A stretch of 64,000 nt of DNA from J051 sp040289295 (GCA_040289295.1 PSLA01000005.1:34861-98860); one strand, 5' to 3'. Counted from the stretch's first letter, positions 15,446 to 24,924 are shown. Numbers and translations: made by a program. Notes: generated from the letters alone by a model not told the origin.

Positions 15446-16810
15446 ATGTTCGAGAAGGTTCTAATCGCCAACAGGGGAGAAATCGCCTGCCGCATCATCC
15501 GGGCATGCAAAGACATGGGCATCCGCACCGTAGCCATCTACAGCGAAGCGGATCGCGAAAGCCTTCATGTGAAGCAGGCGGATGAGGCGATCTGTGTTGG
15601 CCCCCCGCCGAACGACCAGAGCTACCTCGACATGCCTAACGTACTCATGGCGGCGGTCATTAGCGGCGCGGATGCAGTGCACCCTGGATACGGATACTTC
15701 TCCGAAAGGGAGAACTTTGCTGACGCCTTGCAGGCAATCGGCGTGAAGTTTATCGGCCCCCCAGTTGACGCCATCGCCCAAATGGGGGACAAGGCGCGAG
15801 CGCGCGAAGCAGCCCTTCGAGCTGGATGTCCTGTCGTGCCAGGCTCAGATGGCGTGGTGAAAACCGAGGCCGAGGCGCTGGAGGTCGCCGGAGCGATCGG
15901 ATACCCGGTGCTCATCAAGGCGGCAGCCGGCGGAGGAGGGCGCGGCATCCGGAAGGCAACCGACGCCGACAGCCTGATCCAACAGATGAAGACCGCGCAA
16001 CAGGAAGCAGAAGCGAGCTTCGGAAGCGGCGCGGTGTACATCGAAAAACTCATCGAGAATCCACGCCACGTCGAGGTGCAAGTCATCGCTGATGTCTACG
16101 GAAATTGCGTGCACCTTGGCGAACGGGAGTGCTCCGTTCAGAACCTGCGTCACCAAAAGATGGTAGAGGAAGCGCCGTTCGCGCTCATGGATCCCGGCAA
16201 GCGCCACGAGATGGGCACCGCCGCCGTTCGTATCGCTCGTGAGGTGGGCTACGTAAACGCAGGCACGATCGAGTTCCTCATGGATTCAGGTGGCAACTTC
16301 TACTTCATCGAAATGAACACGCGACTCCAAGTTGAACACCCCGTCACTGAGCAAGTGACCGGCATCGATATTGTGAAAACGATGATTCAAATCGCGGCAG
16401 GCCACGAGTTGCCTTTTTCGCAGGAGGACATCAGCTGGTCGGGGCACTCCATCGAGGCGCGCATCACGGCGGAGGACCCGGATCGCAACTTCGCCCCATC
16501 GTGCGGCAAGATCGAGGAGTGGCAACCGCCACGAGGAGAGCACATCCGCATCGAGTCACACCTGTACAAGGGGTTCGAGATCTCCCCGTACTATGACCCG
16601 ATGGTCGCCAAACTTATCGTCACAGCGGCCGACCGCCCAGCGGCGGTTGAACGAATGCAACGCGCATTGGACGAGTTTCGCATAGAGGGCATCTCGACGA
16701 ACATACCGTTCCTGAAACAACTCGTTCGAACCGACGCGTACGTGAGAGGCGAGGTGCACACGCAAACCGTTGCTGAGATAATGAGCCGGGCGGAGGTCCA
16801 TGCCGGTTAG
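15446..16810 (+). CDS. accC: Acetyl-CoA carboxylase, biotin carboxylase subunit
   Basis: AccC carboxylates the biotin of BCCP using ATP and bicarbonate, the first half of malonyl-CoA formation. The 454-residue protein has the standard order: LIANRGEIACRIIRAC, the ATP-grasp glycine-rich GGGGRGIRKA, HVEVQVIAD, and the biotin-carboxylase signature FIEMNTRLQVEHPVTE. Length and all key residues are normal. It overlaps the next gene (nusB-folD) by 11 bases. The adjacent accB-like protein lacks its biotin lysine, so AccC must find its carrier elsewhere. Confidence 0.96.
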   Translation: MFEKVLIANRGEIACRIIRACKDMGIRTVAIYSEADRESLHVKQADEAICVGPPPNDQSYLDMPNVLMAAVISGADAVHPGYGYFSERENFADALQAIGVKFIGPPVDAIAQMGDKARAREAALRAGCPVVPGSDGVVKTEAEALEVAGAIGYPVLIKAAAGGGGRGIRKATDADSLIQQMKTAQQEAEASFGSGAVYIEKLIENPRHVEVQVIADVYGNCVHLGERECSVQNLRHQKMVEEAPFALMDPGKRHEMGTAAVRIAREVGYVNAGTIEFLMDSGGNFYFIEMNTRLQVEHPVTEQVTGIDIVKTMIQIAAGHELPFSQEDISWSGHSIEARITAEDPDRNFAPSCGKIEEWQPPRGEHIRIESHLYKGFEISPYYDPMVAKLIVTAADRPAAVERMQRALDEFRIEGISTNIPFLKQLVRTDAYVRGEVHTQTVAEIMSRAEVHAG

Positions 16811-18056
16811 ATCGAAGCGCAAGGCGCGCATCGCCGCGATGAAGGCGCTGTACGCCGTAGACGTAGGCGGACAAGCGCCCGATGATGCGATTCATGAAGC
16901 GATTACGGCAGCTGACCTCGCTGAACCGTACGCGCAGTTTGCCGCCGACGCCGTGCGAGGAGTGCTCACGTGCCGGGAAGAACTTCAAGCGGTCATCGAG
17001 AGCCACAGTCAAGGATTCACGTTCGACCGCATGGCTGCCGTTGACCGATGCATCCTCCTCCTTGCGGCGTGGGAGATGCAGGCACGCCGAGAAGATCCTG
17101 CGATCGCCATCAACGAGGCGATTGAGATTGCTAAGGCGTATAGCACCGAGGACAGCGGCCGATTTGTAAACGGCATCCTCGGCACTATCGCTCGACAGTT
17201 GCCGAGTAACGAGGCTCGCATCCTCGACGGGAAACAGCTCAGCAAACAAGTTCGAGAAGAACTGAAAGTGCGCGTGGCTGCGCTTCAGGAGCGGGGGATC
17301 CAACCGCGCCTTGAGGTTCTGGTTGCCGCGGAGGACCCGGGGAGCCAAACGTATGTGAAGATGAAACGCAAGTGGGCTGAGGAGGTCGGCATCCTCACCG
17401 GAACCTTCGAGGTCGGCACCACGACGGCGCAGGATGAGCTGGTGGGTCGGATTCGCGCCCTCAACGAGGATGACTCGGTGCATGGCATCCTGGTGCAACA
17501 CCCCCTGCCAGCGCACCTCGACGAAGAAGCCGCGCTGGAGGCGCTCGGACACCGGAAGGACGTGGACGGCATCTCGCCCCAGTCCCTTGGGCGCTTGGTT
17601 GCAGGTATGCCGGGATTCCGCGCAGCCACGCCGCTCGGAATGATGCGCTTGCTCGATGAATACGGGCTTGACGTAACAGGCAAACGGGCCGTGGTCATCG
17701 GACGGAGCGTAATACTTGGCAAGCCGGCAGCTCTGATGCTACTGGAGCGACACGCCACGGTAACCATTTGCCACAGCCGTACGCAGGGCCTGCGAGAGAT
17801 CTGTCGCTTCGCCGACGTGCTCCTAGCTGCCGTGGGGCGAGCGGAAATGGTGCGCGGGGACTGGATCAAACCAGGTGCGGTCGTGCTGGACGCCGGATAC
17901 AACCGTGTGGAGGGGAGGAAAGGTGACGTGGGCGACGTCGCCTTCGACGAAGCGCGCGAGGTGGCGGGCTGGATAACGCCCGTGCCCGGCGGCGTCGGTC
18001 CGATGACGGTTGCGATGCTGCTATCGAACGTGGTGGACGCCGCAGAGGCGAGCTAA
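16800..18056 (+). CDS. NusB-FolD fusion: antitermination factor plus methylenetetrahydrofolate dehydrogenase/cyclohydrolase
   Basis: One uninterrupted 418-residue frame. Residues 1-136 are a complete NusB: an RSKRKARIAAMKALYAVD start, RMAAVDRCILLLAAWEM, and PAIAINEAIEIAKAYSTEDS with GRFVNGILG. Residues 139-418 are a complete FolD: ILDGKQLSKQVREELK, GSQTYVKMKRKWAEEVGI (catalytic Lys region), QHPLPAHLDEE, KDVDGISPQSLG, VIGRSVILGKPAA and TPVPGGVGPMTVAML. There is no linker beyond about three residues. The FolD CTPxG motif reads ATPLG. In Firmicutes nusB and folD are adjacent separate genes, so a lost stop could have fused them. It converges on the 18053 gene with a 4-base stop overlap. Confidence 0.92.
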   Translation: MPVRSKRKARIAAMKALYAVDVGGQAPDDAIHEAITAADLAEPYAQFAADAVRGVLTCREELQAVIESHSQGFTFDRMAAVDRCILLLAAWEMQARREDPAIAINEAIEIAKAYSTEDSGRFVNGILGTIARQLPSNEARILDGKQLSKQVREELKVRVAALQERGIQPRLEVLVAAEDPGSQTYVKMKRKWAEEVGILTGTFEVGTTTAQDELVGRIRALNEDDSVHGILVQHPLPAHLDEEAALEALGHRKDVDGISPQSLGRLVAGMPGFRAATPLGMMRLLDEYGLDVTGKRAVVIGRSVILGKPAALMLLERHATVTICHSRTQGLREICRFADVLLAAVGRAEMVRGDWIKPGAVVLDAGYNRVEGRKGDVGDVAFDEAREVAGWITPVPGGVGPMTVAMLLSNVVDAAEAS

Positions 18057-18910
18057 TCCACGAAATCCTCGCGTTGGCCAGTTATCGTATAGTAGAACTC
18101 GTTGAACGCCCCTCGAAGCCTCCTCTGTAACTCCTTGCGTAACTTCGCTTGTTCATTGATGAGGCTGTCCAACGTAACAAGGCGCAGTTTGGCGCTCTTT
18201 GGCGCACTTTGCTTAAGCGTTGCGTAACCATACCGGTCCTCTTCGAGGTGCCGTCGGTTCGCCCAGAGCAGATTGGCGCGCTCCTTTTCCAGAGTCACAA
18301 TGTTGTGGATAATCTTGCTCTCCTCTGCGTACACCTCAGCCTCCTCACGGTGAAAGCGCTCCTGCTCCTTAAAGAACCGTTGCGACTCCTCGTCCGTGGC
18401 GACCTTGCGTACCTCTGCGAGGAACGTGGTGGGCACTGCCGCATGTGCCTCCGCGACGTTGGTGTACTCCTCGGCAAGCGAATCAAGCAACTCAAGCGCC
18501 CTGCGAAACTTCGCCTCGGACGCGAAGGACGCGTACGAATAGGCAGCGTTTTCTCTGTACATGGCCTCGACCTCCGCCGCATAGGCTTGAGCCGTTAACA
18601 GGTGGCGCAGCATTGCGCGTGTGCTGTTGCCAACACGCTCCATGGGCGTGGTGGCGGGCGAGAACATCGGCTCGTTTGGCAGTTCGTACCCCTCGTAGTA
18701 ATCATCATACTCGCGTGCGAGAGTCTGGCGACTAACCTCGGCGCGAACCGACCCGACGAATCGCCCAACAACGTAAAAGCTGGCCACAACGACCACAGCG
18801 CTGATGAAGACCCCGGCTCCAATGAGAACCCACATGAGGCGAGTGTTAGGCCCGGCAGACTGAGCGCCAGGCGACACAGGTGGTTGACCAATTGGATACC
18901 CGCCGGCCAT
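18053..18910 (-). CDS. Membrane-anchored coiled-coil protein, unknown function
   Basis: The product has about 285 residues: a short Gly/Pro/Ser-rich N-terminus, one membrane helix (about residues 26-48, WVLIGAGVFISAVVVVASFY), then a long helical, charged region with coiled-coil character (from about 100 to the end), rich in Glu, Arg and Ala. I chose the ATG at 18910 because TAGAAT ends 6 bases before it; the ATG at 18916 would add two residues. No conserved domain is recognised. Its stop overlaps the nusB-folD stop from the opposite strand (CTAA). Confidence 0.6.
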   Translation of the reverse strand: MAGGYPIGQPPVSPGAQSAGPNTRLMWVLIGAGVFISAVVVVASFYVVGRFVGSVRAEVSRQTLAREYDDYYEGYELPNEPMFSPATTPMERVGNSTRAMLRHLLTAQAYAAEVEAMYRENAAYSYASFASEAKFRRALELLDSLAEEYTNVAEAHAAVPTTFLAEVRKVATDEESQRFFKEQERFHREEAEVYAEESKIIHNIVTLEKERANLLWANRRHLEEDRYGYATLKQSAPKSAKLRLVTLDSLINEQAKLRKELQRRLRGAFNEFYYTITGQREDFVD

Positions 18911-18916
18911 ATGCAT

Positions 18917-18922
18917 ATTCTA
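18917..18922 (-). promoter_or_regulatory. Putative -10 element (TAGAAT), leaderless type
   Basis: The hexamer ends 6 bases before the ATG at 18910. Confidence 0.45.
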
Positions 18923-19080
18923 CACCTTCCTGTGCCACGGTGCGCCCCTTACTGCCAAACCGGCCAGAATGCCGGTCAGTGCCACGGCGCATCGATTCCT
19001 CTTTGGCCATCACAAACATTTGACCGCGATGGTCTGGGAGTGAGGCGAGGACACCCTCGCACTCAGCATCCGCTCTCTGG

Positions 19081-19691
19081 CGTGTGCTCGACCAGACTCC
19101 CCTGGTCGCAGGGTTGAACTTCGACGGCCGGGGCTTGGAACACCTCGCGACCCAAGCTCCGGAGTGCATCGCCTGGATTCGCGAGGCGTCATCAACGTCG
19201 CCAGAATGGCTAAAGATTTGGCTTGGAACCTATACACAATTGTATGTCCACATGCTTGGACACGGGAGTTCGCTTTGGCGACCCTGGCGACGGGCGCGAC
19301 CAACCTCGACCAACTGTCGTTGGCGGCTCGCGCTTTCCATGACGATCTCCACCCCTCGCTAGCGACTCGCAACGGCACGTCGTTCCTCTGGATGAATGGA
19401 AACGCGTGGCTGACGTGTGTGCGCAAGCGCGGCGAGTGGTTGGTGGTGCGGCTTTTTGAAACTGAGGGCTGCCACAGCATCGCCACCCTAGGCTTCCTGT
19501 GGGCCGTTGAAAAAGCGCAAGCGGTCAACTTGCTCGGCGAGCCGATAGGCACTCCTGCGGTAGCGGCACGGGGCAAGTCGTTCGAGGTCGAGCTTCAACC
19601 TTGCCAAATCGCGACGCTACGCTTCCTTTTCCAGGGTTGCAGAACAGAGTACCCCGACCTCGACGCGTACCGGAGCGTGTGGGTCGGTTGA
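19081..19691 (+). pseudogene. Scar of a GH38-type alpha-mannosidase gene with internal deletion
   Basis: Two frames carry pieces from opposite ends of a GH38-like enzyme. The first (about 19081-19245) reads LVAGLNFDGRGLEHLATQAP, ECIAWIREA and WLKIWLGTYTQ, like the N-terminal catalytic half. The second (about 19206-19691) reads WNLYTIVCPHAWTREF, RNGTSFLWMNGNAWLT, WLVVRLFETEG, AVNLLGEPIGTPA and FEVELQPCQIATLRFLF, the C-terminal beta-sandwich. Roughly the central several hundred residues are missing. Intact enzymes of this family are about 800-1000 residues. I infer a deletion scar. The C-terminal piece remains an open frame from 19164 but should not be functional. Confidence 0.6.
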
Positions 19692-19705
19692 AGGATTTCG
19701 AGCCT

Positions 19706-20057
19706 AAAGTTCAGTGAAGCCAATGAGAACCGGAATAAACCCCAGCAGGTCAAGATTGTTCGTAACGCAGTCCGCGTTGACGTCGCCGTTCTTGGCCGGA
19801 TCGGGTCAATCTAAACGCCCGCGAGGCGAAGGAACGGCTTCGAAAAGTCCGCAATTGGCGGAAGACCCCGACTCTCGCCAAGCAAGAAACGTTCGATCTG
19901 GGCTTGGGTTTGTCGGCCGCACGTTATCGCTCCACGGTGCGAGGGCGGCGCCATCGATGAGGTCCCGCGGTCGCGTGTAGGTCTCAACGGTGAGAGCATC
20001 GCCAACCGTAGACGCGACGCTCACGGCAAATGCCAGCAACACGATCGGAACTGTCAC
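19706..20057 (-). pseudogene. Small secreted protein with degenerate dockerin-like tail, interrupted by a stop
   Basis: An ATG at 20057 overlaps the upstream peptidase stop (ATGA). It opens a frame with a signal-peptide-like start (TVPIVLLAFAVSVASTVGDA) and about 83 codons, ending with TGA at 19806-19808. In the same frame after that stop the DNA continues PDPAKNGDVNADCVTNNLDL, a dockerin-type calcium loop (D-x-N-x-D, then N and D), and ends at TAG 19706. I infer a gene cut by a nonsense mutation, with other parts probably deleted. The reading is based on one short motif, so confidence is moderate. Confidence 0.4.
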
Positions 20058-21511
20058 GCCGCCTTCTCCTTCGACGCCGCATCCCCCGAGTCCTTCTTGA
20101 ACGGTGCCTCGCGATTTGCCGCCTCGAAAGCCACCAAGTAGAACAGGCGCGCCGCGTTTGCTATCTTATCTAGGTTGATCTTGTCCACGGTGTCGGTCGG
20201 CTGGTGGTAGTCGGGATGGAATCCATCGAACAGAAAGGCGACCGGAATGCCCTTGTTGTGAAAGTTCACATGGTCGCTTCGACTGAAGACGTCCTCCTCG
20301 TCGTACTCGAACCGGAAGTTCACGTACCGATTCATCGCGAGCACCAGGGCGTGTAATTCCGACGACAGGCGCTTGCTTCCGACGAGGTGGATCGTGTCTA
20401 CGTTCTCCGCAGCCGGCTCTTGCGACGACTCTTCGTTGCGTCCAACCATGTCCATCTGAAGGTGACAGATCATCTTCTCGGTTGGAATCAGCGGATGGTC
20501 GGTATAGTAGCGCGATCCGATCAGCCCCATCTCCTCTCCGCAGAAAGCCATGAAAAGGATGCTGCGCTTGGGGCGCGTCGGGTTGGAGACCAGCGCCTTA
20601 GCAACCGCCAACAGCGCGGTTGAACCCGACGCGTCGTCGTCTGCACCGTAGTAGATGACATCGCCCTGCCTACCGAGGTGGTCCAGATGAGCGCCGAGGC
20701 CGACAACTTCCTCCTTCAGGATCGGGTCGCTCCCTTCGAGCAATCCGACGACGTTTGGCACACCGATTTCGGTCGTCTGCACTTTCAGCACGACCTTCGC
20801 AGTAGCAGGCGTCACGAGCGTCGTCGCACCCATCTCCTCCGTTGGGAGGCTGACGCCGGCCGCGCCAGCAAGCCGCTCAGCCGCCCCTCGCGAAATGCGA
20901 CCAAAGGGCCTACCCTGCCGCGCGGCGCGTCCATCCGTCGAAATGCGCGGCTCACCGCGGCCGACCTCATCCGACAGGGCGAACACCGCCGCCGCCTGCG
21001 CACGCGTGAGCGCAATGCGGGTTTCGCGGTTCATTTCGCCATCATATAGGACGACGCGACCTCGCAGTGCTTCCGCGTCGGTTACGCGCCCACGAACAAA
21101 CGCCAGTTCGCCTTCGATCTCAAGGTCGCCTGCTGCCCCATCAATCGTTGCGGCGTCGGTGAACACTATTCGCGCCCGACCGACCTCAATAACGCTCTGC
21201 GCGAGGTCTACCTCAGTGCGCATCAATGGAACGTTTTGAAAATAACTTCCGTCCGCTCCAATCGGTTTAAGGCCGAACTCTTTGAAGCGCGCAGCGACGT
21301 ATTCAGCCGCCTTCTGGTAGCCGTTCTGCCCGGTGCCCCGCCCGGCGCACTCCGGGCCGGCGAGGTAGGAGATCCACGTCTTGATTTCCTCCAAGCGAAC
21401 CGCTTGGAAACCAGGCGCAAGATGCTTGGGAGGCGGTTCCGCGCCGGGGAACTGGCTGAAACCGCTCGCCGAAACAAGCAGCAGAAGACCGAACAAAAGC
21501 CGTCGAAGCAT
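20054..21511 (-). CDS. M28 family zinc aminopeptidase with PA-like insert, exported
   Basis: The product has 485 residues from the ATG at 21511, which gives a good signal peptide (MLRRLLFGLLLLVSASGFS) and has TACTCT ending 5 bases before it; a start at 21538 would add nine residues. The metal-binding motifs of M28 are intact: LGAHLDHLG, YGADDDASGS, AFCGEEMGLIGS, LQMDMVGRN, and HPDYHQPTDT near the end. Between about residues 110 and 250 is a segment like a protease-associated domain. It probably trims peptides outside the inner membrane. The dockerin-like pseudogene follows with a 4-base overlap. Confidence 0.9.
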   Translation of the reverse strand: MLRRLLFGLLLLVSASGFSQFPGAEPPPKHLAPGFQAVRLEEIKTWISYLAGPECAGRGTGQNGYQKAAEYVAARFKEFGLKPIGADGSYFQNVPLMRTEVDLAQSVIEVGRARIVFTDAATIDGAAGDLEIEGELAFVRGRVTDAEALRGRVVLYDGEMNRETRIALTRAQAAAVFALSDEVGRGEPRISTDGRAARQGRPFGRISRGAAERLAGAAGVSLPTEEMGATTLVTPATAKVVLKVQTTEIGVPNVVGLLEGSDPILKEEVVGLGAHLDHLGRQGDVIYYGADDDASGSTALLAVAKALVSNPTRPKRSILFMAFCGEEMGLIGSRYYTDHPLIPTEKMICHLQMDMVGRNEESSQEPAAENVDTIHLVGSKRLSSELHALVLAMNRYVNFRFEYDEEDVFSRSDHVNFHNKGIPVAFLFDGFHPDYHQPTDTVDKINLDKIANAARLFYLVAFEAANREAPFKKDSGDAASKEKAA

Positions 21512-21516
21512 GCCGA

Positions 21517-21522
21517 AGAGTA
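21517..21522 (-). promoter_or_regulatory. Putative -10 element (TACTCT), leaderless type
   Basis: The hexamer ends 5 bases before the peptidase ATG at 21511 and supports that start. Confidence 0.4.
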
Positions 21523-21549
21523 CCCCGCGTGGGGACACGTCTGTTCCCG

Positions 21550-22044
21550 TCAGGGTGCGCCTTCATCACCCTGCTCTTTGCCCGGCTCGTGCGCACAGGC
21601 TACCTTCCCCGCCTCCACCATCCAATGAACGAACAGAAGGACGGCGGCGGTCGTGATGCAGGCGTCGGCAATGTTGAAAACGTGAATAAACTTCAAATCA
21701 ATGAAATCTGTAACCCTGCCTTGCAGGAAGATGCGATCGACGAAGTTTCCGAGCGCCCCCGCGGAAATCAGCACCATACCCACGCGAAAGAGGCGGTCTC
21801 CGCTTTGTGCGCGCACAAACGCTATCCCTGCCACGACCGCCACTATAACGGCGAGCGGCGCTAAATATATACCGACTCCTGGTAACATACCGAACGCGAT
21901 TCCTTTGTTGTACACCAGGGTTATCTCGATCTTGCCCGGCCAGAGCGCAAGTGTTTGCCCTTCCACCAGAACCGATCGCACGCACGCTTTCGTCGCTTGG
22001 TCGCCTGCGAGCAGCACGCCAACCCAGAGGAGAAACTGACGCAT
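21550..22044 (-). CDS. lspA: Lipoprotein signal peptidase II
   Basis: LspA cleaves prolipoproteins before the lipidated Cys. The 164-residue protein has four membrane helices and the conserved blocks GDQATKA, YNKGIAFGML, SAGALGNFVDRI (first catalytic Asp) and VTDFIDLKF with VFNIADACIT (second catalytic Asp). The ATG at 22044 shares its A with the ileS stop (TGATG), so it is translationally coupled to ileS; the frame is open upstream but that part is inside ileS. ileS-lspA pairing is common in bacteria. Several predicted lipoproteins in this window (MsrA, LivJ-like, DUF4382-like) would be substrates. Confidence 0.93.
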   Translation of the reverse strand: MRQFLLWVGVLLAGDQATKACVRSVLVEGQTLALWPGKIEITLVYNKGIAFGMLPGVGIYLAPLAVIVAVVAGIAFVRAQSGDRLFRVGMVLISAGALGNFVDRIFLQGRVTDFIDLKFIHVFNIADACITTAAVLLFVHWMVEAGKVACAHEPGKEQGDEGAP

Positions 22045-24803
22045 CACGAGGTGACACACTCCTCGCAGCGCTCGCAGAGCGTGCGCGCGCCACGCTGCCT
22101 TACATCCGGCCGCCGAAGGCGGCATCGCTCACACTTCTCAAACGTTGAAGGCTGGAACCGCGGCTCACCACTTCCCTCCTCAAGTTGAATCCAACTAAGG
22201 CGCAGGAGCGTCGGAAGGTCACCACCGAATCGGATCAACTCGTTGCGCACCTCAGCAGGCACAGCGGCTATGGCGACGACATCCTGCGAGTCCTTCACGC
22301 CTGCCTGTGCCTTCCATTTCTCCATTGCTGCATAAAGACGATCGCGGAAAGCGAAGAGCGTTTCGAATCGCTTGACCAGTTCGCTCTCGCGCAGGCCCAG
22401 CGCCTCCTCATCGCAAATGGGTTCAAGCGTTTCAATAAACAGCGTCGGATGGCGACGTGTGAGTGGCACTCGTTCGTACACTTCCTCAGCGGTGTGCGGG
22501 ATGATGGGCCCAAGCAATTTGAGCAGCGTCATCAGGATGTGGTGGCACGCTGCCTGCCCACTTCGACGATCCGCTGAGTCCGCCGGGTCGCAGTACATGC
22601 GGTCTTTGATAACGTCGAGATAGAACGCGCTCATCTCGTTCGCGCAAAAGTTGTGAACCTGCTGAATCGCCGAGCTGAAGTCGTATTCATCGAACTCTTT
22701 GCAAGCCGAATGGGCGAGCAGGTCGGTCACGGCCACCGCCCACCGGTCAATCGCCTGCGAAAGTTCGTAACCGGCGGAAGGATCAAAATCGTAGAGGTTC
22801 GCGAGAAGGAACCGCAACGTGTTGCGAACCCGGCGGTAAGCCTCACCAACCTGTTTCAGCAGATTCTCGCCGCAAGGCACGTCGCGCGTGTAGTCAACGG
22901 TGGCCGCCCAGTATCGCAAGATGTCCGCCCCGTAGGTATTCGCAGCTTCGATTGGCTCGACAACATTTCCGAGCGATTTGGACATCTTCCTTCCGTGCTC
23001 GTCCACTACAAAACCGTGGGTTAGCACCGCTCGATATGGCGCTTCGCCCCTAAGCGCAACGGCGGTAATGAGGCTGCTGTTGAACCATCCTCGATGTTGG
23101 TCGCTTCCTTCAAGGTACAGGTCAGCGGGCCATTCGAGGTCATCCCAGCCTCCGTAGCGGGCGTCAAGTACGGCGTAGTGAGTGATGCCACTGTCAAACC
23201 ACACGTCGAGAACGTCGTTGCCCTTGACGAACGCGGCCTCGCCCGTTTCTGGATGTTTGAAGCCGTCTGGCAGAAGATTGCTTATGTCTTCCTCAAACCA
23301 CGCACCCGAACCGCACTCTGCAACAAGGCGCTCCGCTCGCGCCATCACTTCTCCATTCAGTAACGGCCTGCCCGTCTGCGCACCAAACAACGCCGGGATT
23401 CCCACGCCCCAGACGCGCTGACGCGAAAGGCACCAATCGGGGCGCGTCTCCATCATCGCCGTGATGCGCGCCTCGCCTCCGGCTGGAATCCATCTCACCG
23501 CGTGGATCGCATCAAGCGCACGGTGTCGCAGGTCGTTATGGTCAACGTTCAAAAACCATTGTTCTGTAGAGCGGAAGATGACGGGATGCTTGTCCCGCTC
23601 ACTGTAAGGGTAGCTGTGCACGTAGTCGTACGCCTTGAGCAGATTCCCTTCTTCGTCCAGTCTACGCGAGACGATATCGTCCGCCTCGTCGGTCGTGATG
23701 CCTGCAAACTCGCCTGCCTCCTCGGTGAAGCGGCCGGCTTCGTCCACCGGGCAGAGAATTGGCAGTCCATACCTTCTGCCAGTATAGAAATCTTCTGCCC
23801 CGTGACCCGGCGCCGTGTGCACCACACCGGTGCCCTCTTCCGCGCTCACGTACTCCGCCAGAACGGAGATGGAATCTCGATCGAAGATTGGATGCTTCCA
23901 GACGATGCTTGCGAACTCCCTTCCGGGGACGCGCTCCTTGACCGCGAACGACTCCCATGCCAACTCCTTCGCCACTCGCTCCACGAGCGTAGAGGCGATG
24001 ACGTAAACGTCACCACCATGCTCTACAAGGGCGTACTCCAGATCCGGATGGAAGGCGCACGCCAGGTTCCCGGGAATCGTCCACGGAGTCGTTGTCCAGA
24101 TGACGGCGTACACCCGGCCTCCATAACCCGATAGAACTTCGTCGGGGTCCCGGCGAAGGGGAAATCTAACGTAGATCGCACGCGACGTATGGTCGTCGCG
24201 GTACACCAACTCCGTCTCAGCCAGCGCTGTCCGTGAGAAAGTTGACCAGTGCGTCGGCCTTAGGTCTCGATAGATGTAGCCCTGCTGAACCAACGTCGCG
24301 AATGCCCGCACGATCAGCGCCTCAAAGCCAAAGTCAAGAGTACGATACGGTCGGCCCCAATCCCCAAGAACGCCGAGGCGCTGAAACTGCTCCGTCTGAA
24401 CGGCGATAAACTGCTCCGCATGCTCGCGGCAGGCGGCGCGCATTGTCGCAGGGTCAAGGTCTTTGCCCAACTTGCGCATCACCGCCAATTCGATCGGCAG
24501 CCCATGCGTATCGAATCCGGGCACGTATGGGGCGTGGAACCCCCGTAGGGTCTTGTAGCGGACGACAAAGTCCTTCAGCGACTTGTTCAGCGCCGTGCCG
24601 ATGTGGATTGGGCTGTTTGTATAGGGAGGCCCGTCATGCAGGATGAACTTCGGTCGCCCGCGCCGCGCCTCTTGAATTCTTTCGTAAATGCGCTGCTCAG
24701 CCCAGCGCTTCTGCATAACCGGTTCTCGACGCGCAAGGTCAGCCCGCATCGGAATGGTGAAGTCTGGGTCGGGGAGGTTCAGCGTCACCTTCAGGTCGTC
24801 CAT
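22044..24803 (-). CDS. ileS: Isoleucyl-tRNA synthetase
   Basis: The 919-residue product has the expected length for a bacterial IleRS. The class I signatures are PPYTNSPIHIGTALNKSLKD (HIGH, about residue 65) and GRKMSKSLGNV (about residue 604). The editing domain (VIWTTTPWTIPGNLA) is present, as is the C-terminal zinc finger with paired CxxC motifs (CERCRLRRP, LCERCEEC). A TAGAAT ends 11 bases before the ATG. The 134-base region shared with divergent nuoG is too short for a T-box leader, and none is seen. lspA follows with a one-base stop/start overlap. Confidence 0.97.
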   Translation of the reverse strand: MDDLKVTLNLPDPDFTIPMRADLARREPVMQKRWAEQRIYERIQEARRGRPKFILHDGPPYTNSPIHIGTALNKSLKDFVVRYKTLRGFHAPYVPGFDTHGLPIELAVMRKLGKDLDPATMRAACREHAEQFIAVQTEQFQRLGVLGDWGRPYRTLDFGFEALIVRAFATLVQQGYIYRDLRPTHWSTFSRTALAETELVYRDDHTSRAIYVRFPLRRDPDEVLSGYGGRVYAVIWTTTPWTIPGNLACAFHPDLEYALVEHGGDVYVIASTLVERVAKELAWESFAVKERVPGREFASIVWKHPIFDRDSISVLAEYVSAEEGTGVVHTAPGHGAEDFYTGRRYGLPILCPVDEAGRFTEEAGEFAGITTDEADDIVSRRLDEEGNLLKAYDYVHSYPYSERDKHPVIFRSTEQWFLNVDHNDLRHRALDAIHAVRWIPAGGEARITAMMETRPDWCLSRQRVWGVGIPALFGAQTGRPLLNGEVMARAERLVAECGSGAWFEEDISNLLPDGFKHPETGEAAFVKGNDVLDVWFDSGITHYAVLDARYGGWDDLEWPADLYLEGSDQHRGWFNSSLITAVALRGEAPYRAVLTHGFVVDEHGRKMSKSLGNVVEPIEAANTYGADILRYWAATVDYTRDVPCGENLLKQVGEAYRRVRNTLRFLLANLYDFDPSAGYELSQAIDRWAVAVTDLLAHSACKEFDEYDFSSAIQQVHNFCANEMSAFYLDVIKDRMYCDPADSADRRSGQAACHHILMTLLKLLGPIIPHTAEEVYERVPLTRRHPTLFIETLEPICDEEALGLRESELVKRFETLFAFRDRLYAAMEKWKAQAGVKDSQDVVAIAAVPAEVRNELIRFGGDLPTLLRLSWIQLEEGSGEPRFQPSTFEKCERCRLRRPDVRQRGARTLCERCEECVTS

Positions 24804-24814
24804 CGGACGGTGCG

Positions 24815-24820
24815 ATTCTA
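24815..24820 (-). promoter_or_regulatory. Putative -10 element (TAGAAT) of ileS
   Basis: The hexamer ends 11 bases before the ileS ATG. A GGAGG immediately overlaps its upstream edge, too far from the ATG to act as a normal ribosome site. Confidence 0.4.
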
Positions 24821-24924
24821 CCTCCGGTGCGGTAAGGAGCCTTTCACCAGTCGTCCGAGTTTTGTTGCCGCCAGTCTCAGGACTCTCACGAAGCGACCGC
24901 TGGTGCGAGGTGCATCGTATCGGG

